DNA of 64,000 nt. Source: Flavobacterium sp. N1994. Lineage in GTDB: Bacteria; Bacteroidota; Bacteroidia; Flavobacteriales; Flavobacteriaceae. The stretch covers positions 3,038,001 through 3,102,000 of the forward strand of contig NZ_CP109999.1 in NCBI RefSeq assembly GCF_025947145.1, given 5' to 3'. The notes beneath the pieces are model-generated. The model saw only the letters and a program-made list of their open reading frames with translations, made no database searches and was not told the DNA's origin. Of the stretch, positions 25,589-34,501 are shown one piece after another. Numbering within the stretch: the stretch's first letter is position 1; every line of letters starts with the position of its first letter. Made by a program: the position numbers and the translations under genes.

Positions 25589-27628
25589 ATGCAATTTAAT
25601 ACCAAACTTACTCTTTGCCTATTTTCGGCTCTGCTTATTGTAAGCTGTAACAAAAAAGAAATTCAATATGAAGACCCCTTAATTACCAACAGGGATACAA
25701 CAGTAGTTCCAGGTGATGATTTTTTTCATTATGCTAACGGGGGTTGGTTTAAAAAACATCCTATTCCAAATAGTGAAAACAGTAATGGTATTTTCAGAAC
25801 CATTGCAGATACCATTAATAATCAAATAAAAAGCATTTGTGAAAAATCGGCTAAAAATACAGATGCCGTTAAAGGAAGTAATGAGCAAAAGATAGGTGAT
25901 TTTTATGCTTCAGGAATGGATACTTTGTCTATTGAAAAAGCAGGATTAAAACCATTGGCTATGGAATTTGCAAAAATTCAAGCGATAAGCGATATTCCAA
26001 CCTTAATGAATACTATAGGGCATCTACATACTATGGGAGTGGGTTCAGCCTTTTCTTTTGGAGTGGGTCAAGATGATAAAATAAGTTCCAAAAATGCTTT
26101 ATTTTTCAGTCAAGGTGGATTAGGATTAGGGGAAAGAGATTATTATTTTAATACAGACCCAGAAACAGTAAAAATCAGAACAGAATACGTAAAGCATATT
26201 CAAGCGATTATGGAATTGACAGGAGATGACGCTGCTAAAGCCAAAAATGCTGCTACAACTATTATGAAATTGGAAACCGATTTGGCTAAGAATAGCAGAA
26301 AGCTAGAAGCACTTCGTGATCCTATTAAGAATTATAACAAAATGACTTTAGCCCAATTTAAAGCATCAACACCATCGATAGCATGGGAAAATGTACTACC
26401 ACAATTAGGCATTACCAAAGCGGATACGGTTATTGTTGGTCAACCAGAATTCTACAAAGGATTGGATAAAATAGTCGCTACTTATGCTATTGAGGATTGG
26501 AAAACGTATTTGAAATGGGATTTGGTAAATACTTATGCTGCATACTTAAATAATGCTATTGAGAAGCAAAATTTTGCTTTTTATTCGACTGTCATGAATG
26601 GTGTGAAAGAGCAAAAACCAAGATGGAAAAGAATAGTAGAACAAACTGACGGTTCTTTGGGAGAATTAATTGGGCAAGTATATGTTAAAGATTATTTACC
26701 AGAAGGTTCTAAAGAAAAACTATTAGAAATAGGAAATAACATTCGAGATGTTTATGCTGAGCATATCAAGAAATTGGATTGGATGAGTGAGGAGACAAAG
26801 AAAAAAGCACTTTTCAAATTGAGTAAAATCGTTATGAAAGTTGGGTATCCTGATAAATGGAAAGATATGAGTAGTGTGGTTATTAATAGAAATACATATT
26901 GTAACAACGTCATGGCGGTCAATAAATGGGCCTATAATTATATGATAAACAAATATGGGAAACCAGTTGATAGAACCGAATGGGGAATGTTCCCGCAAAC
27001 GTATAATGCTTATTATAATCCAAGTAACAACGAAATTTGTGTTCCTGCCTGTAATATTTTAGTGCCAGGTTTTGAAGGAAGAATGCCGGATGATGCTATT
27101 TTATATGGTATTATTGGTGGTTCTACATTTGGTCATGAAATAACACATGGCTTTGACGATCAAGGGAGTCAGTATGATGATAAAGGAAATTTGAGAGATT
27201 GGTGGACAAAAGAAGACAAAGAAAAGTTCACTCAAAAAACAAAAGCTATTGTAGCACAATTTAACAAGTTTGAACCGCTTAAGGGAAAGTTTATTAATGG
27301 CGATGCTACACAAGGAGAAAATATAGCGGATTTAGGAGGCGTTGTGATGGGTTATGAAGCTTTCAAAAAAACAGCGCAATTCAAAAACAAAGAAAAAATT
27401 AGCAACTTGACACCAGAGCAAAGATACTTTTTGTCTTACGGATATGCCTGGATGGTGCAAGCCAAAGATGAATCTGTAGCAAGACAAATTATGTCTGATG
27501 TTCACTCGCCAGCACAATTCAGAATTATCGGGCCTTTGATGAATATTGCAGAGTTCTATAAAGCATTCAATGTGAAACCAAACAACAAAATGTATTTGCC
27601 AGAAAAAGACAGAGTTGTCATTTGGTAA
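25589..27628 (+). CDS. M13-family zinc metallopeptidase lipoprotein (PepO/neprilysin-like)
   Basis: A 679-residue protein with a lipoprotein signal (FSALLIVSC, lipid-modified Cys20), so it is anchored in the envelope. The catalytic part has the gluzincin motif GHEITHGFDDQG (HExxH) and the third zinc ligand in ENIADLGG, about 58 residues later; NAYYNPSNNEICVPA and the C-terminal VKPNNKMYLPEKDRVVIW are M13 hallmarks, including the final W. M13 enzymes cleave peptides rather than folded proteins. Length agrees with bacterial PepO (about 630 plus leader). The gene is monocistronic, ended by a bidirectional terminator shared with sod. Confidence 0.95.
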   Translation: MQFNTKLTLCLFSALLIVSCNKKEIQYEDPLITNRDTTVVPGDDFFHYANGGWFKKHPIPNSENSNGIFRTIADTINNQIKSICEKSAKNTDAVKGSNEQKIGDFYASGMDTLSIEKAGLKPLAMEFAKIQAISDIPTLMNTIGHLHTMGVGSAFSFGVGQDDKISSKNALFFSQGGLGLGERDYYFNTDPETVKIRTEYVKHIQAIMELTGDDAAKAKNAATTIMKLETDLAKNSRKLEALRDPIKNYNKMTLAQFKASTPSIAWENVLPQLGITKADTVIVGQPEFYKGLDKIVATYAIEDWKTYLKWDLVNTYAAYLNNAIEKQNFAFYSTVMNGVKEQKPRWKRIVEQTDGSLGELIGQVYVKDYLPEGSKEKLLEIGNNIRDVYAEHIKKLDWMSEETKKKALFKLSKIVMKVGYPDKWKDMSSVVINRNTYCNNVMAVNKWAYNYMINKYGKPVDRTEWGMFPQTYNAYYNPSNNEICVPACNILVPGFEGRMPDDAILYGIIGGSTFGHEITHGFDDQGSQYDDKGNLRDWWTKEDKEKFTQKTKAIVAQFNKFEPLKGKFINGDATQGENIADLGGVVMGYEAFKKTAQFKNKEKISNLTPEQRYFLSYGYAWMVQAKDESVARQIMSDVHSPAQFRIIGPLMNIAEFYKAFNVKPNNKMYLPEKDRVVIW

Positions 27629-27636
27629 AGCTTAAA

Positions 27637-27670
27637 CAAAAAATCCCTAACATACGATAGGGATTTTTTT
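27637..27670. terminator. Bidirectional terminator between M13 peptidase and sod
   Basis: AAATCCCTA pairs with TAGGGATTT, with an A run on the left and a T run on the right. It serves both convergent genes. Confidence 0.9.
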
Positions 27671-28446
27671 TATTTCTTAGCAATAGCTTCTTCATATCTT
27701 TCGGAAACTTTCTTCCAATTGATGATTTTAAAGAAATTCTCAATATATCTTTTACGTTTGTATTGATAGTCTAAATAATAAGCGTGTTCCCATACATCAA
27801 GATTTAATAAAGGAGTACCTGAAACGATTTGTTTTGGCATTAAAGGATTGTCTTGATTGGGTGTACTAGTAACTTGTAATTTTCCAGTTTTGTCTAAAAC
27901 TAACCATGCCCAACCTGAACCAAATTGTTTTTCAGCAGCATCAGCAAATTGAGTTTTAAAATTCTCAAAACTACCAAAGTCTTTTGTGATTACAGTGGCT
28001 AAAGTATCCTTAGGTTCTCCACCCGATTTTGGTCCCATTCCTTCCCAAAAAAATCCATGATTATAGTAACCGCCAGCATTATTTTTTAAATCGGCATTAG
28101 TGCCATCCGCTTTTTTTAAGATGTCTTCAATAGTCAAATCGGTCAATGTGGCATCCGCAGCAACTAATTTATTGAGATTGTTTGTGTAGGTTAAATAATG
28201 TTTAGAATAGTGAACTTCCATAGTAAGGATGTCAATACTTGGCGATAGCGCATTATATTCATAAGGTAGTTTGGTTAATGCAAATTGACCTTCCTCAGCA
28301 GTTACATCATCAGGTTGTCCGATGGTAACTTTTTCTTCGGCGGAAGGTAATGGAACTTCAACAACCTCTGTCAATTTCTTTCTTTTACATGCAGGTAAAA
28401 AGAAAATAAAGGAGCAACATAAAACAATTGAAAAAATCTTTTTCAT
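27670..28446 (-). CDS. Envelope-anchored superoxide dismutase (Mn/Fe type)
   Basis: A 258-residue SOD with a lipoprotein signal peptide (FFLPACKRKK, Cys20) and a linker of about 40 residues before the enzyme. Metal ligands are visible: His in MEVHYSKHY, His in YYNHGFFWE, and Asp/His in LNLDVWEHAYY. The sequence AGGYYNH (Gly, not Gln, before the second ligand) together with TPNQDNPL (Gln in the later position) suggests manganese or cambialistic use rather than iron. The gene lies 4 bases after the acyl-CoA-binding protein gene and is the last of the LUD-cdsA-psd-ACBP-sod unit. Most Fe/Mn SODs are cytoplasmic, so the lipoprotein form is notable. Confidence 0.93.
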   Translation of the reverse strand: MKKIFSIVLCCSFIFFLPACKRKKLTEVVEVPLPSAEEKVTIGQPDDVTAEEGQFALTKLPYEYNALSPSIDILTMEVHYSKHYLTYTNNLNKLVAADATLTDLTIEDILKKADGTNADLKNNAGGYYNHGFFWEGMGPKSGGEPKDTLATVITKDFGSFENFKTQFADAAEKQFGSGWAWLVLDKTGKLQVTSTPNQDNPLMPKQIVSGTPLLNLDVWEHAYYLDYQYKRKRYIENFFKIINWKKVSERYEEAIAKK

Positions 28447-28450
28447 AATT

Positions 28451-28726
28451 CTATTTGGTATTTTTCACAATAGCATGAATAGCTTCTATATATAATTCTT
28501 TAGCTTCGTCAATCGATAGATGACTTATCTGCATCCAAGCATTGGTTTTAAAAGCATTTCTCAAATCAAAATCAGCTGAATGATTATAATCAATAGTACC
28601 AAATGTAGCTTGTTTATAATAAGCATACAAGCGCAATTGCACATCTTGTGGAAGGGATGATTGCGACATATTAGAAGCTATAGCTACAGCTTCTTGAAAT
28701 CGAATATCTAATTCTTTTTCACTCAT
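28451..28726 (-). CDS. Acyl-CoA-binding protein (ACBP)
   Basis: A 91-residue four-helix ACBP. LRLYAYYKQATFG, then NAFKTNAWMQISHLS, then EAKELYIEAI reproduce the conserved acyl-CoA binding surface (Tyr, Lys, Trp). ACBPs hold long-chain acyl-CoA esters in the cytoplasm. They are ubiquitous in eukaryotes and patchy in bacteria, with Bacteroidota among the carriers. The gene sits 6 bases after psd and 4 before sod, within a phospholipid synthesis operon, so it may supply or buffer acyl donors for lipid synthesis. Confidence 0.93.
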   Translation of the reverse strand: MSEKELDIRFQEAVAIASNMSQSSLPQDVQLRLYAYYKQATFGTIDYNHSADFDLRNAFKTNAWMQISHLSIDEAKELYIEAIHAIVKNTK

Positions 28727-28732
28727 GTATGA

Positions 28733-29386
28733 TTATTCTTTTATAGCAATAACAGTTTGATTTCCAACTGCATTTTGTTGGAGTGATACTTCTATTTTAG
28801 TTCCTAATGGAAAATAAATGTCTACTCTTGAACCAAATTTAATAAAACCAGCATCATCGCCTTGACGCACTTGCATCCCTTCTTCAGCGTAATTTACTAT
28901 TCTTCTTGCTAAAGCCCCAGCAATTTGACGATACAAAATTTCTCCAAAGATTCTATTTTCAATTACAATAGTAGTTCTTTCATTTTCAGTACTAGCTTTT
29001 GGATGCCATGCTACTAAATATTTACCTGGATGGTATTTACTATATTTAACTTTTCCACTAACAGGATAACGGGTAACATGTACATTTATAGGAGACATAA
29101 AAATAGAAACTTGCAAACGTTTGTCTTTGAAATATTCTTCTTCAAATACTTCTTCAATTACCACCACTTTTCCATCTACTGGAGCTGTAACGATATTATC
29201 ATTGGCTTCTATTCTTCTATTTGGATTTCTAAAAAACTGTAAAATCAATAGTAGAAAAACTAAAGTTGCAATTTGAATCGCTTTTTCTAACCAAAGAATA
29301 GAGGTTAATTGATGTGATAAAAGAAAAATTACCACAGTTACTGAAGTTGCTATTAAAATAATTTTTCCGCCTTCTTTATGAAACAT
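28733..29386 (-). CDS. psd: Phosphatidylserine decarboxylase
   Basis: A 217-residue short-form Psd that makes phosphatidylethanolamine from phosphatidylserine. It has one N-terminal hydrophobic region (IILIATSVTVVIFLLSH, then TLVFLLLILQFF), RNPNRRIEANDNIVTAPVDGKV, the FMSPINVHVTR motif, and a GS self-cleavage site in IKFGSRVD that generates the pyruvoyl cofactor. I begin at ATG 29386 (MFHKEGG); the longer reading adds ten residues encoded within cdsA. Even this start overlaps the cdsA 3' end by 11 bases, so expression is coupled. Confidence 0.93.
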   Translation of the reverse strand: MFHKEGGKIILIATSVTVVIFLLSHQLTSILWLEKAIQIATLVFLLLILQFFRNPNRRIEANDNIVTAPVDGKVVVIEEVFEEEYFKDKRLQVSIFMSPINVHVTRYPVSGKVKYSKYHPGKYLVAWHPKASTENERTTIVIENRIFGEILYRQIAGALARRIVNYAEEGMQVRQGDDAGFIKFGSRVDIYFPLGTKIEVSLQQNAVGNQTVIAIKE

Positions 29387-30200
29387 AATATAAAATTTGA
29401 TAAAACAAATAAACAAATGGTGCTACAAATATAATACTATCTAGGCGATCCAAAACACCGCCATGACCGGGCATTATATTTCCGCTATCTTTTACACCAG
29501 CAATTCTTTTAAATTTAGATTCGATTAAATCGCCCAAAGTACTAAAAACACTAATAATTACAGCGCTTATGGTCCAAATGAATAGTGAAATAAAATGGTG
29601 ATTAGGTTTGGGTTGAATATAAAATTTAGAAATCAAAATTCCAGCGATTACTGAAAAAAGAATGCCACCTATAAATCCTTCTATAGTCTTTTTGGGAGAT
29701 ATTTTTTCCAACAACTTATGCTTTCCTATTGATTTCCCAACAATATAAGCAAAAGTATCATTCGTCCAGATTAGAATAAAAATACTAATGATAATTTTTG
29801 GATTGAATCCTTTTATTCCAAATGGAATTTTGGTTATTAGAATGAATGGAAAAATGACATAGCCAATGACATATATGTATTTTGATAGTTTATCAATCTT
29901 TCCTTTTTTTGACACAAAAAGAAGATGCAAACATTTTACAGAAACAAATAGCGTCGCTAATAAAAGTAAAACATCATTGAATTGAGTAGTTTTAAACTGT
30001 GTGGCTAAATAATAGATGAAGGCGCCAAAAAGAAGCGGTAGTATTTTATTCAAATTGACCAACTGACAGAACTCATAAATGGCAATTAGCATAAACACCC
30101 CGAAGAGAATATAAAAACTAGTAACGGAGTAAGAAGTTGCAATTAAAAGTAGTGCAACATATACTACACCAGATAATAATCTCTTTAGCGATTCGTTCAT
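29376..30200 (-). CDS. cdsA: Phosphatidate cytidylyltransferase
   Basis: A 274-residue integral membrane enzyme, about seven or eight helices, making CDP-diacylglycerol from phosphatidate and CTP. The CDS signature is visible near the end as KRIAGVKDSGNIMPGHGGVLDRLDS, and NDTFAYIVGKSIGKHKL with SPKKTIEGFIGG matches catalytic loops. It is one base from the LUD gene upstream and overlaps psd downstream. The cdsA-psd order supplies two steps of phosphatidylethanolamine synthesis. Confidence 0.95.
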   Translation of the reverse strand: MNESLKRLLSGVVYVALLLIATSYSVTSFYILFGVFMLIAIYEFCQLVNLNKILPLLFGAFIYYLATQFKTTQFNDVLLLLATLFVSVKCLHLLFVSKKGKIDKLSKYIYVIGYVIFPFILITKIPFGIKGFNPKIIISIFILIWTNDTFAYIVGKSIGKHKLLEKISPKKTIEGFIGGILFSVIAGILISKFYIQPKPNHHFISLFIWTISAVIISVFSTLGDLIESKFKRIAGVKDSGNIMPGHGGVLDRLDSIIFVAPFVYLFYQILYYVS

Positions 30201-30201
30201 T

Positions 30202-30807
30202 TTATAAATCTTCTAGAAGCAGGAGATATAAGTTTTTGGCCGTACTTCCATATTGAAGAAAGTCTTCGTCTTTTGCTTTTTCAAAATATTTTATGGTCGT
30301 AATATTGGTTGGATAATCTTTGTCGTATTTCTTTTTAATAACGCGAAGACCATCACTTTTTGCTTCTAAAATTTGACTTGTAGTGGCTAGGATTATGATG
30401 TTTATAGGTAAGTCGTTCGGTTTGTTTTGCTTGATTTGATTGGATGAAAAAAGTACTGAACCTTCATCGGCAATTAAGTTTTCACAGCTGGCAAATAAAA
30501 ATTTTGGGTTGGTAGGTTTGTCGTAGGTTAATTTGTTTTCATCCAACATGCTAAAAAGCTTTGGTTCATAACATAAAGCTTCACATTCAAACCAATCATT
30601 CTCTTCCAAAATATTTAGGAATTGGTCTTTTACTTCGCTTAAGTTTTCACAATACAAAAACTTACCTCCATTTTTTTTGAAATTATAGGTAAACTTCTCG
30701 TCAACAGGAAGTAAAGAAAAGCTTGAAGGGGTATTATTGAATTCGCTTTGACTTTCCTCGTCAGATGCATCATTACCAGTGCCAAAAATTTTTCTGAAAA
30801 GACTCAT
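30202..30807 (-). CDS. LUD-domain (LutC-like) protein
   Basis: A 201-residue protein with an N-terminal charged tail and a C-terminal LUD-like fold. FASCENLIADEGSVLFSSNQ and the following INIIILATTSQIL correspond to the region that in LutC/YkgG proteins reads ADTGTLVL...HI. LutC belongs to a lactate-oxidising LutABC complex, but lutA and lutB are not here and the gene heads a phospholipid operon, so a different role is likely. The gene's -7 box is 42 bases upstream and directly adjoins the ftsH terminator. Confidence 0.7.
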   Translation of the reverse strand: MSLFRKIFGTGNDASDEESQSEFNNTPSSFSLLPVDEKFTYNFKKNGGKFLYCENLSEVKDQFLNILEENDWFECEALCYEPKLFSMLDENKLTYDKPTNPKFLFASCENLIADEGSVLFSSNQIKQNKPNDLPINIIILATTSQILEAKSDGLRVIKKKYDKDYPTNITTIKYFEKAKDEDFLQYGSTAKNLYLLLLEDL

Positions 30808-30848
30808 GCTTGTATTTATATAATCTTAATTAGGTATTAGGAATTCTT

Positions 30849-30856
30849 CAAAGATA
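30849..30856 (-). promoter_or_regulatory. -7 box of the LUD-cdsA-psd-ACBP-sod operon
   Basis: On the minus strand this reads TATCTTTG, an exact TAnnTTTG box. It directly abuts the terminator of ftsH, so a compact stop/start junction divides the two units. Confidence 0.55.
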
Positions 30857-30897
30857 AAAAAATCTTAATTCAAAAGCTTGTTTTGAATTAAGATTTT
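30856..30897 (-). terminator. Rho-independent terminator of ftsH, 17-bp stem
   Basis: The arms at 30859-30875 and 30881-30897 are perfectly complementary over 17 bases around a GCTTG loop, followed on the minus strand by a T run. It ends the rsfS-ftsH transcript. Confidence 0.9.
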
Positions 30898-30923
30898 AAA
30901 AAAATGTTAAAAAACTTTTAGTC

Positions 30924-32846
30924 TTAAACTATATCGGTTTCTTCAGCTGGGATATCGAAGGGTCTTTTTCCAAAAATGGTTTCTAAATCATCCTTGAAAA
31001 TAACTTCTTTCTCAATTAAAATATTCGACAGTTGTTCTAATTTATCTTTGTTTTCTTCTAATATTTTAATGGCTCTTTGGTACTCATTTTCTATCAAATT
31101 AGAAATTTCTTTATCAATAGTTTGAGCTGTTTCTTCAGAATAAGGTTTTGAGAAATTGTATTCACTTTGCCCTGATGAATCATAATAAGTTACATTGCCT
31201 AATTTGTCATTCAAACCATAAATGGTAACCATCGCACGAGCTTGTTTAGTAACTTTTTCTAAGTCACTTAAGGCGCCTGTTGAGATTTTATTGAACATTA
31301 CTTTCTCAGCAGCTCTTCCACCCATAGTCGCACACATTTCATCAAGCATTTGTTCTGGACGAACAATCAAGCGTTCTTCAGGTAAATACCAAGCAGCGCC
31401 TAAACTTTGACCTCTTGGAACTATAGTTACTTTTACTAATGGGGCAGCGTGTTCTAGCATCCAACTTACTGTAGCATGTCCAGCTTCGTGAACAGCAATA
31501 GCGCGTTTTTCATCAGTAGTAACGATTTTATTTTTCTTTTCTAATCCACCAACTATTCGGTCAACGGCATCTAAGAAGTCTTGCTTGTCTACAGCTGTTT
31601 TATTGTTTCTAGCAGCTATTAAAGCAGCCTCGTTACAAACGTTAGCAATATCAGCACCAGAGAAGCCTGGAGTTTGTTTGGCTAGAAAATCTACATCTAA
31701 ATCTTCTACTTTTTTCAAAGGTTTTAAGTGTACTTCAAAAATCTCTTTACGTTCGCGAATGTCTGGTAAGTCAACATAAATTTGACGGTCAAATCTTCCT
31801 GCTCGCATTAAGGCTTTGTCTAATACGTCAGCTCTATTGGTTGCTGCCAAAACGATAACGTGAGTATTAGTACCAAAACCATCCATTTCAGTCAACAATT
31901 GGTTTAAAGTATTTTCACGTTCGTCGTTAGAACCAGAGAAATTATTTTTACCACGAGCACGTCCTACAGCATCAATTTCATCAATAAAAATAATGGCAGG
32001 AGATTTGTCTTTGGCTTGTTTGAATAAATCTCTAACACGAGAAGCTCCAACACCTACAAACATTTCCACAAAATCAGAACCTGATAAAGAGAAGAAAGGA
32101 ACTTTTGCTTCACCAGCAACGGCCTTAGCTAATAATGTTTTTCCTGTTCCTGGAGGTCCAACTAAAAGGGCTCCTTTTGGAATTTTTCCCCCTAAAACAG
32201 TATATTTATCTGGATTTCTGAGGAACTCAACAATTTCTTGTACTTCCTCTTTGGCTCCTTCTAATCCAGCAACATCTTTAAAAGTTGTTTTGACTTCCGA
32301 GTTTTCATCAAAAAGTTTTGCTCTAGATTTTCCGATGTTAAAGATTTGACCTCCGCCACCGCCGCCAGCACCACCTGACATTCTTCTCATAATCAATATC
32401 CAAAGCCCAATAATTACTACGATTGGTAAAATGCTGATTAATAGTTCGGACCAATTGCTTTTGGCTTTAAAGTCAAAATCTTTAATTTTTCCTTCCGTTT
32501 TAGCTTTTTCAATATTATTTTGGAAAACTTCATCATTACCAATATCAAAAGAGTAGTGAGGCCCTTTGTTAAGGTTTCCTAACATATCTTTAGCCACATT
32601 TTTATTGGCTTTATCTGCCAATGCGGCTTTAGTAAGATAAGCTTCGCCCTCGACTTTGTTGTAAATGACAACTTTTTCAATTTGCCCTTTATCTAAAAGC
32701 TCATTAAATTTAGAATAAGATATTTTTGTTGTATCCTGAAATCCCGCACCACCAATGTAGTTTAGAAGCACAAATACGGCAATAAGGATTCCATAAATCC
32801 ACCAAGGACTTAATTTGAAACCAGTAGGTTTTTTTTCGCTAGCCAT
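30924..32846 (-). CDS. ftsH: ATP-dependent zinc metalloprotease FtsH
   Basis: A 640-residue membrane AAA+ protease that degrades misassembled membrane proteins and regulatory proteins. Two membrane segments ([17 protein letters not shown] and [18 protein letters not shown]) flank a periplasmic domain; a Gly-rich linker ([10 protein letters not shown]) follows. The AAA domain has Walker A GPPGTGKT, Walker B IIFIDEID and the second region of homology with RAGRFDRQ. The protease site is [10 protein letters not shown]. It is 17 bases after rsfS and likely co-transcribed. Length matches E. coli FtsH (644). Confidence 0.98.
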   Translation of the reverse strand: MASEKKPTGFKLSPWWIYGILIAVFVLLNYIGGAGFQDTTKISYSKFNELLDKGQIEKVVIYNKVEGEAYLTKAALADKANKNVAKDMLGNLNKGPHYSFDIGNDEVFQNNIEKAKTEGKIKDFDFKAKSNWSELLISILPIVVIIGLWILIMRRMSGGAGGGGGGQIFNIGKSRAKLFDENSEVKTTFKDVAGLEGAKEEVQEIVEFLRNPDKYTVLGGKIPKGALLVGPPGTGKTLLAKAVAGEAKVPFFSLSGSDFVEMFVGVGASRVRDLFKQAKDKSPAIIFIDEIDAVGRARGKNNFSGSNDERENTLNQLLTEMDGFGTNTHVIVLAATNRADVLDKALMRAGRFDRQIYVDLPDIRERKEIFEVHLKPLKKVEDLDVDFLAKQTPGFSGADIANVCNEAALIAARNNKTAVDKQDFLDAVDRIVGGLEKKNKIVTTDEKRAIAVHEAGHATVSWMLEHAAPLVKVTIVPRGQSLGAAWYLPEERLIVRPEQMLDEMCATMGGRAAEKVMFNKISTGALSDLEKVTKQARAMVTIYGLNDKLGNVTYYDSSGQSEYNFSKPYSEETAQTIDKEISNLIENEYQRAIKILEENKDKLEQLSNILIEKEVIFKDDLETIFGKRPFDIPAEETDIV

Positions 32847-32863
32847 TTTTTATATTGGAACTT

Positions 32864-33235
32864 TTAATATTTATTTTCAATTGTTGTGATTTTAGCATCA
32901 CCCCATAACCCTTCAATGTTGTAAAACTCACGAATTTGCTTTTGAAATACATGAACTACTATGTTTACATAGTCCATTAATACCCATTCCGCATTATCCG
33001 TTCCTTCAACGTGCCAAGGTTTATCTTTTAATTCTTTAGAAACTAGTTTTTGAATGGAGTTAACTATAGCATTAACTTGTGTGTTGGAATTTCCGTTACA
33101 GATTATAAAATAATCACAAACCGCTGTATCTATAGCTCTTAAATCGAGGATGTCGATATCATTTCCTTTTACTTCTTCAATGCCTTTTATAATGTTTGCC
33201 AAAAGGACATCACTGCTTACCGATTTTTTCGTCAT
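32864..33235 (-). CDS. rsfS: Ribosomal silencing factor RsfS
   Basis: A 123-residue Iojap/RsfS protein that binds ribosomal protein uL14 and blocks subunit joining under starvation. Signatures are DLRAIDTAVCDYFIICNG, PWHVEGTDNAEWVLMDYVNIVVHVF and EFYNIEGLWGDA. It heads the rsfS-ftsH unit and diverges from birA across a very short, interlocked promoter region. Confidence 0.96.
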   Translation of the reverse strand: MTKKSVSSDVLLANIIKGIEEVKGNDIDILDLRAIDTAVCDYFIICNGNSNTQVNAIVNSIQKLVSKELKDKPWHVEGTDNAEWVLMDYVNIVVHVFQKQIREFYNIEGLWGDAKITTIENKY

Positions 33236-33253
33236 TTACTATTTATGTATGTT

Positions 33254-33291
33254 TTGCAAATGTATTACTTTTTGTCTTTATTTTTGCTCAA
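33254..33291. promoter_or_regulatory. Interlocked divergent promoters of rsfS (-) and birA (+)
   Basis: For birA, TTG at 33254-33256, a 22-base spacer and TATTTTTG at 33279-33286 fit the consensus. For rsfS, the minus-strand TACATTTG at 33257-33264 has a minus-strand TTG (CAA at 33289-33291), 24-base spacer. The -33 of one abuts the -7 of the other, so the two polymerases should exclude each other. Confidence 0.6.
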
Positions 33292-33322
33292 CAAAAGTTT
33301 AAAATTCGTTAATATTTATTAC

Positions 33323-34057
33323 ATGTCCATACCCTTTATCAAACTCAATGCCATAGATTCTACTAACGACTATTTGAAGCAATTGAGTAAAGTTTCTACA
33401 TTAGAAAATTTCACTATTGTCATGGCCGAAGAACAAACAAAAGGAAAAGGACAAATGGGAGCAAAATGGGTTTCTGAGCCAGGTAAAAACCTCACTATGA
33501 GTATCTTGATTTCTGATTTTAAATTGACGAATCATACCATATTTGATCTTAATGTTACAGTAGCCGTATCTGTTTTAAAAGTTTTACAATTTTTTAAAAT
33601 TCAGCAATGCAAAATAAAATGGCCCAACGACATTATGGCAGATTCTAAAAAACTGGGAGGCATATTAATTGAAAATACATTTAAAACGGATGGAAATATT
33701 ACGGCTGTCGTTGGTATTGGATTAAACTTAAATCAAACTAATTTTGAACATCTCCCTCAAGCGACTTCGCTTAAGTGTGTTACAGGAGATAACTATTCAA
33801 CAGAAAAAATAGCACTACTGATAAGAGAATCTTTAGAAGATAATTTGCTACAACTTGAGCAAAATCAAGCTTCATTATGGGATTGTTATCATCAAAATTT
33901 ATATAAAATAAATTACCCGTCTGCTTTTGAAGATAAAACAGGGAAGCAATTCATGGGTATTATTAAGAAAGTAAGTAATGAAGGTAAATTAGAAATACTA
34001 TTAGAAGATGACAGTATTGCTCATTTTGAAATCAAAGAAATCAAAATGTTATATTAA
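33323..34057 (+). CDS. birA: Biotin--[acetyl-CoA-carboxylase] ligase
   Basis: A 244-residue biotin protein ligase attaching biotin to the carboxylase carrier protein. Motifs are NAIDSTNDYLKQ, the biotinyl-AMP loop TKGKGQMGAKWVSEPG, and KWPNDIM with GGILIE. It has no N-terminal helix-turn-helix, so it is the non-repressor (class I) type. ATG 33323 is chosen since the 26 upstream residues of the open frame overlap the predicted promoter. The gene diverges from rsfS. Confidence 0.93.
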   Translation: MSIPFIKLNAIDSTNDYLKQLSKVSTLENFTIVMAEEQTKGKGQMGAKWVSEPGKNLTMSILISDFKLTNHTIFDLNVTVAVSVLKVLQFFKIQQCKIKWPNDIMADSKKLGGILIENTFKTDGNITAVVGIGLNLNQTNFEHLPQATSLKCVTGDNYSTEKIALLIRESLEDNLLQLEQNQASLWDCYHQNLYKINYPSAFEDKTGKQFMGIIKKVSNEGKLEILLEDDSIAHFEIKEIKMLY

Positions 34058-34077
34058 AATATTTAAAAAGGAAGCAA

Positions 34078-34485
34078 CTATCTTTCCAATCTAATTGCGA
34101 ATCCGTCGGCTATAGATTGATCTATTACTAAAGTATTGTTGGAGATAGAATAACAACCATACGCACTTCCATTGATGTCAATGCTTTGACCACATGGTGA
34201 TTCAGGATTATTTACAAAATGATAAGGGTAAACACCGGTTTCTAAAACATCCCATAAATTGGGATCTGTGTTATTGTTTGTTACCGTTACGGTTTGTGTA
34301 ATTGGATTGAAATCCCAAGTTATCATTCCTACAGTAAAGTTATTATTTATACCAGCAAAAGTGCCACTTACATTAACTAGTTTCCATTGTCCTTGAATAG
34401 GATCAGTAGTAGCGTTCGAATTAGAATTGCAACTCACAAATAAGAAGAGGAAAAAAACACCAAAAAATGAAATTAGCTTTTTCAT
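34078..34485 (-). CDS. Small lipoprotein, lipocalin-like
   Basis: A 135-residue lipoprotein (FFLFLFVSCNSN, lipid-modified Cys19). The mature start, QGQWKLVNVSGTFAG, and the beta-rich pattern with MITWDFNPITQTVTVTNNN and YSISNNTLVI resemble small lipocalin-like domains common in flavobacteria. Two cysteines (PCGQS, YGCYS) may form a disulfide. It shares a 16-base gap with the next lipoprotein gene and is probably in an operon with it. No ligand can be named. Confidence 0.7.
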   Translation of the reverse strand: MKKLISFFGVFFLFLFVSCNSNSNATTDPIQGQWKLVNVSGTFAGINNNFTVGMITWDFNPITQTVTVTNNNTDPNLWDVLETGVYPYHFVNNPESPCGQSIDINGSAYGCYSISNNTLVIDQSIADGFAIRLER

Positions 34486-34501
34486 AGTTTATGGATTTAT
34501 A

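Noticed and set aside
30202..30807. lutC of a lactate-utilisation operon
   Set aside because: lutA and lutB are missing and the gene leads a phospholipid operon, so only the domain-level name is justified.
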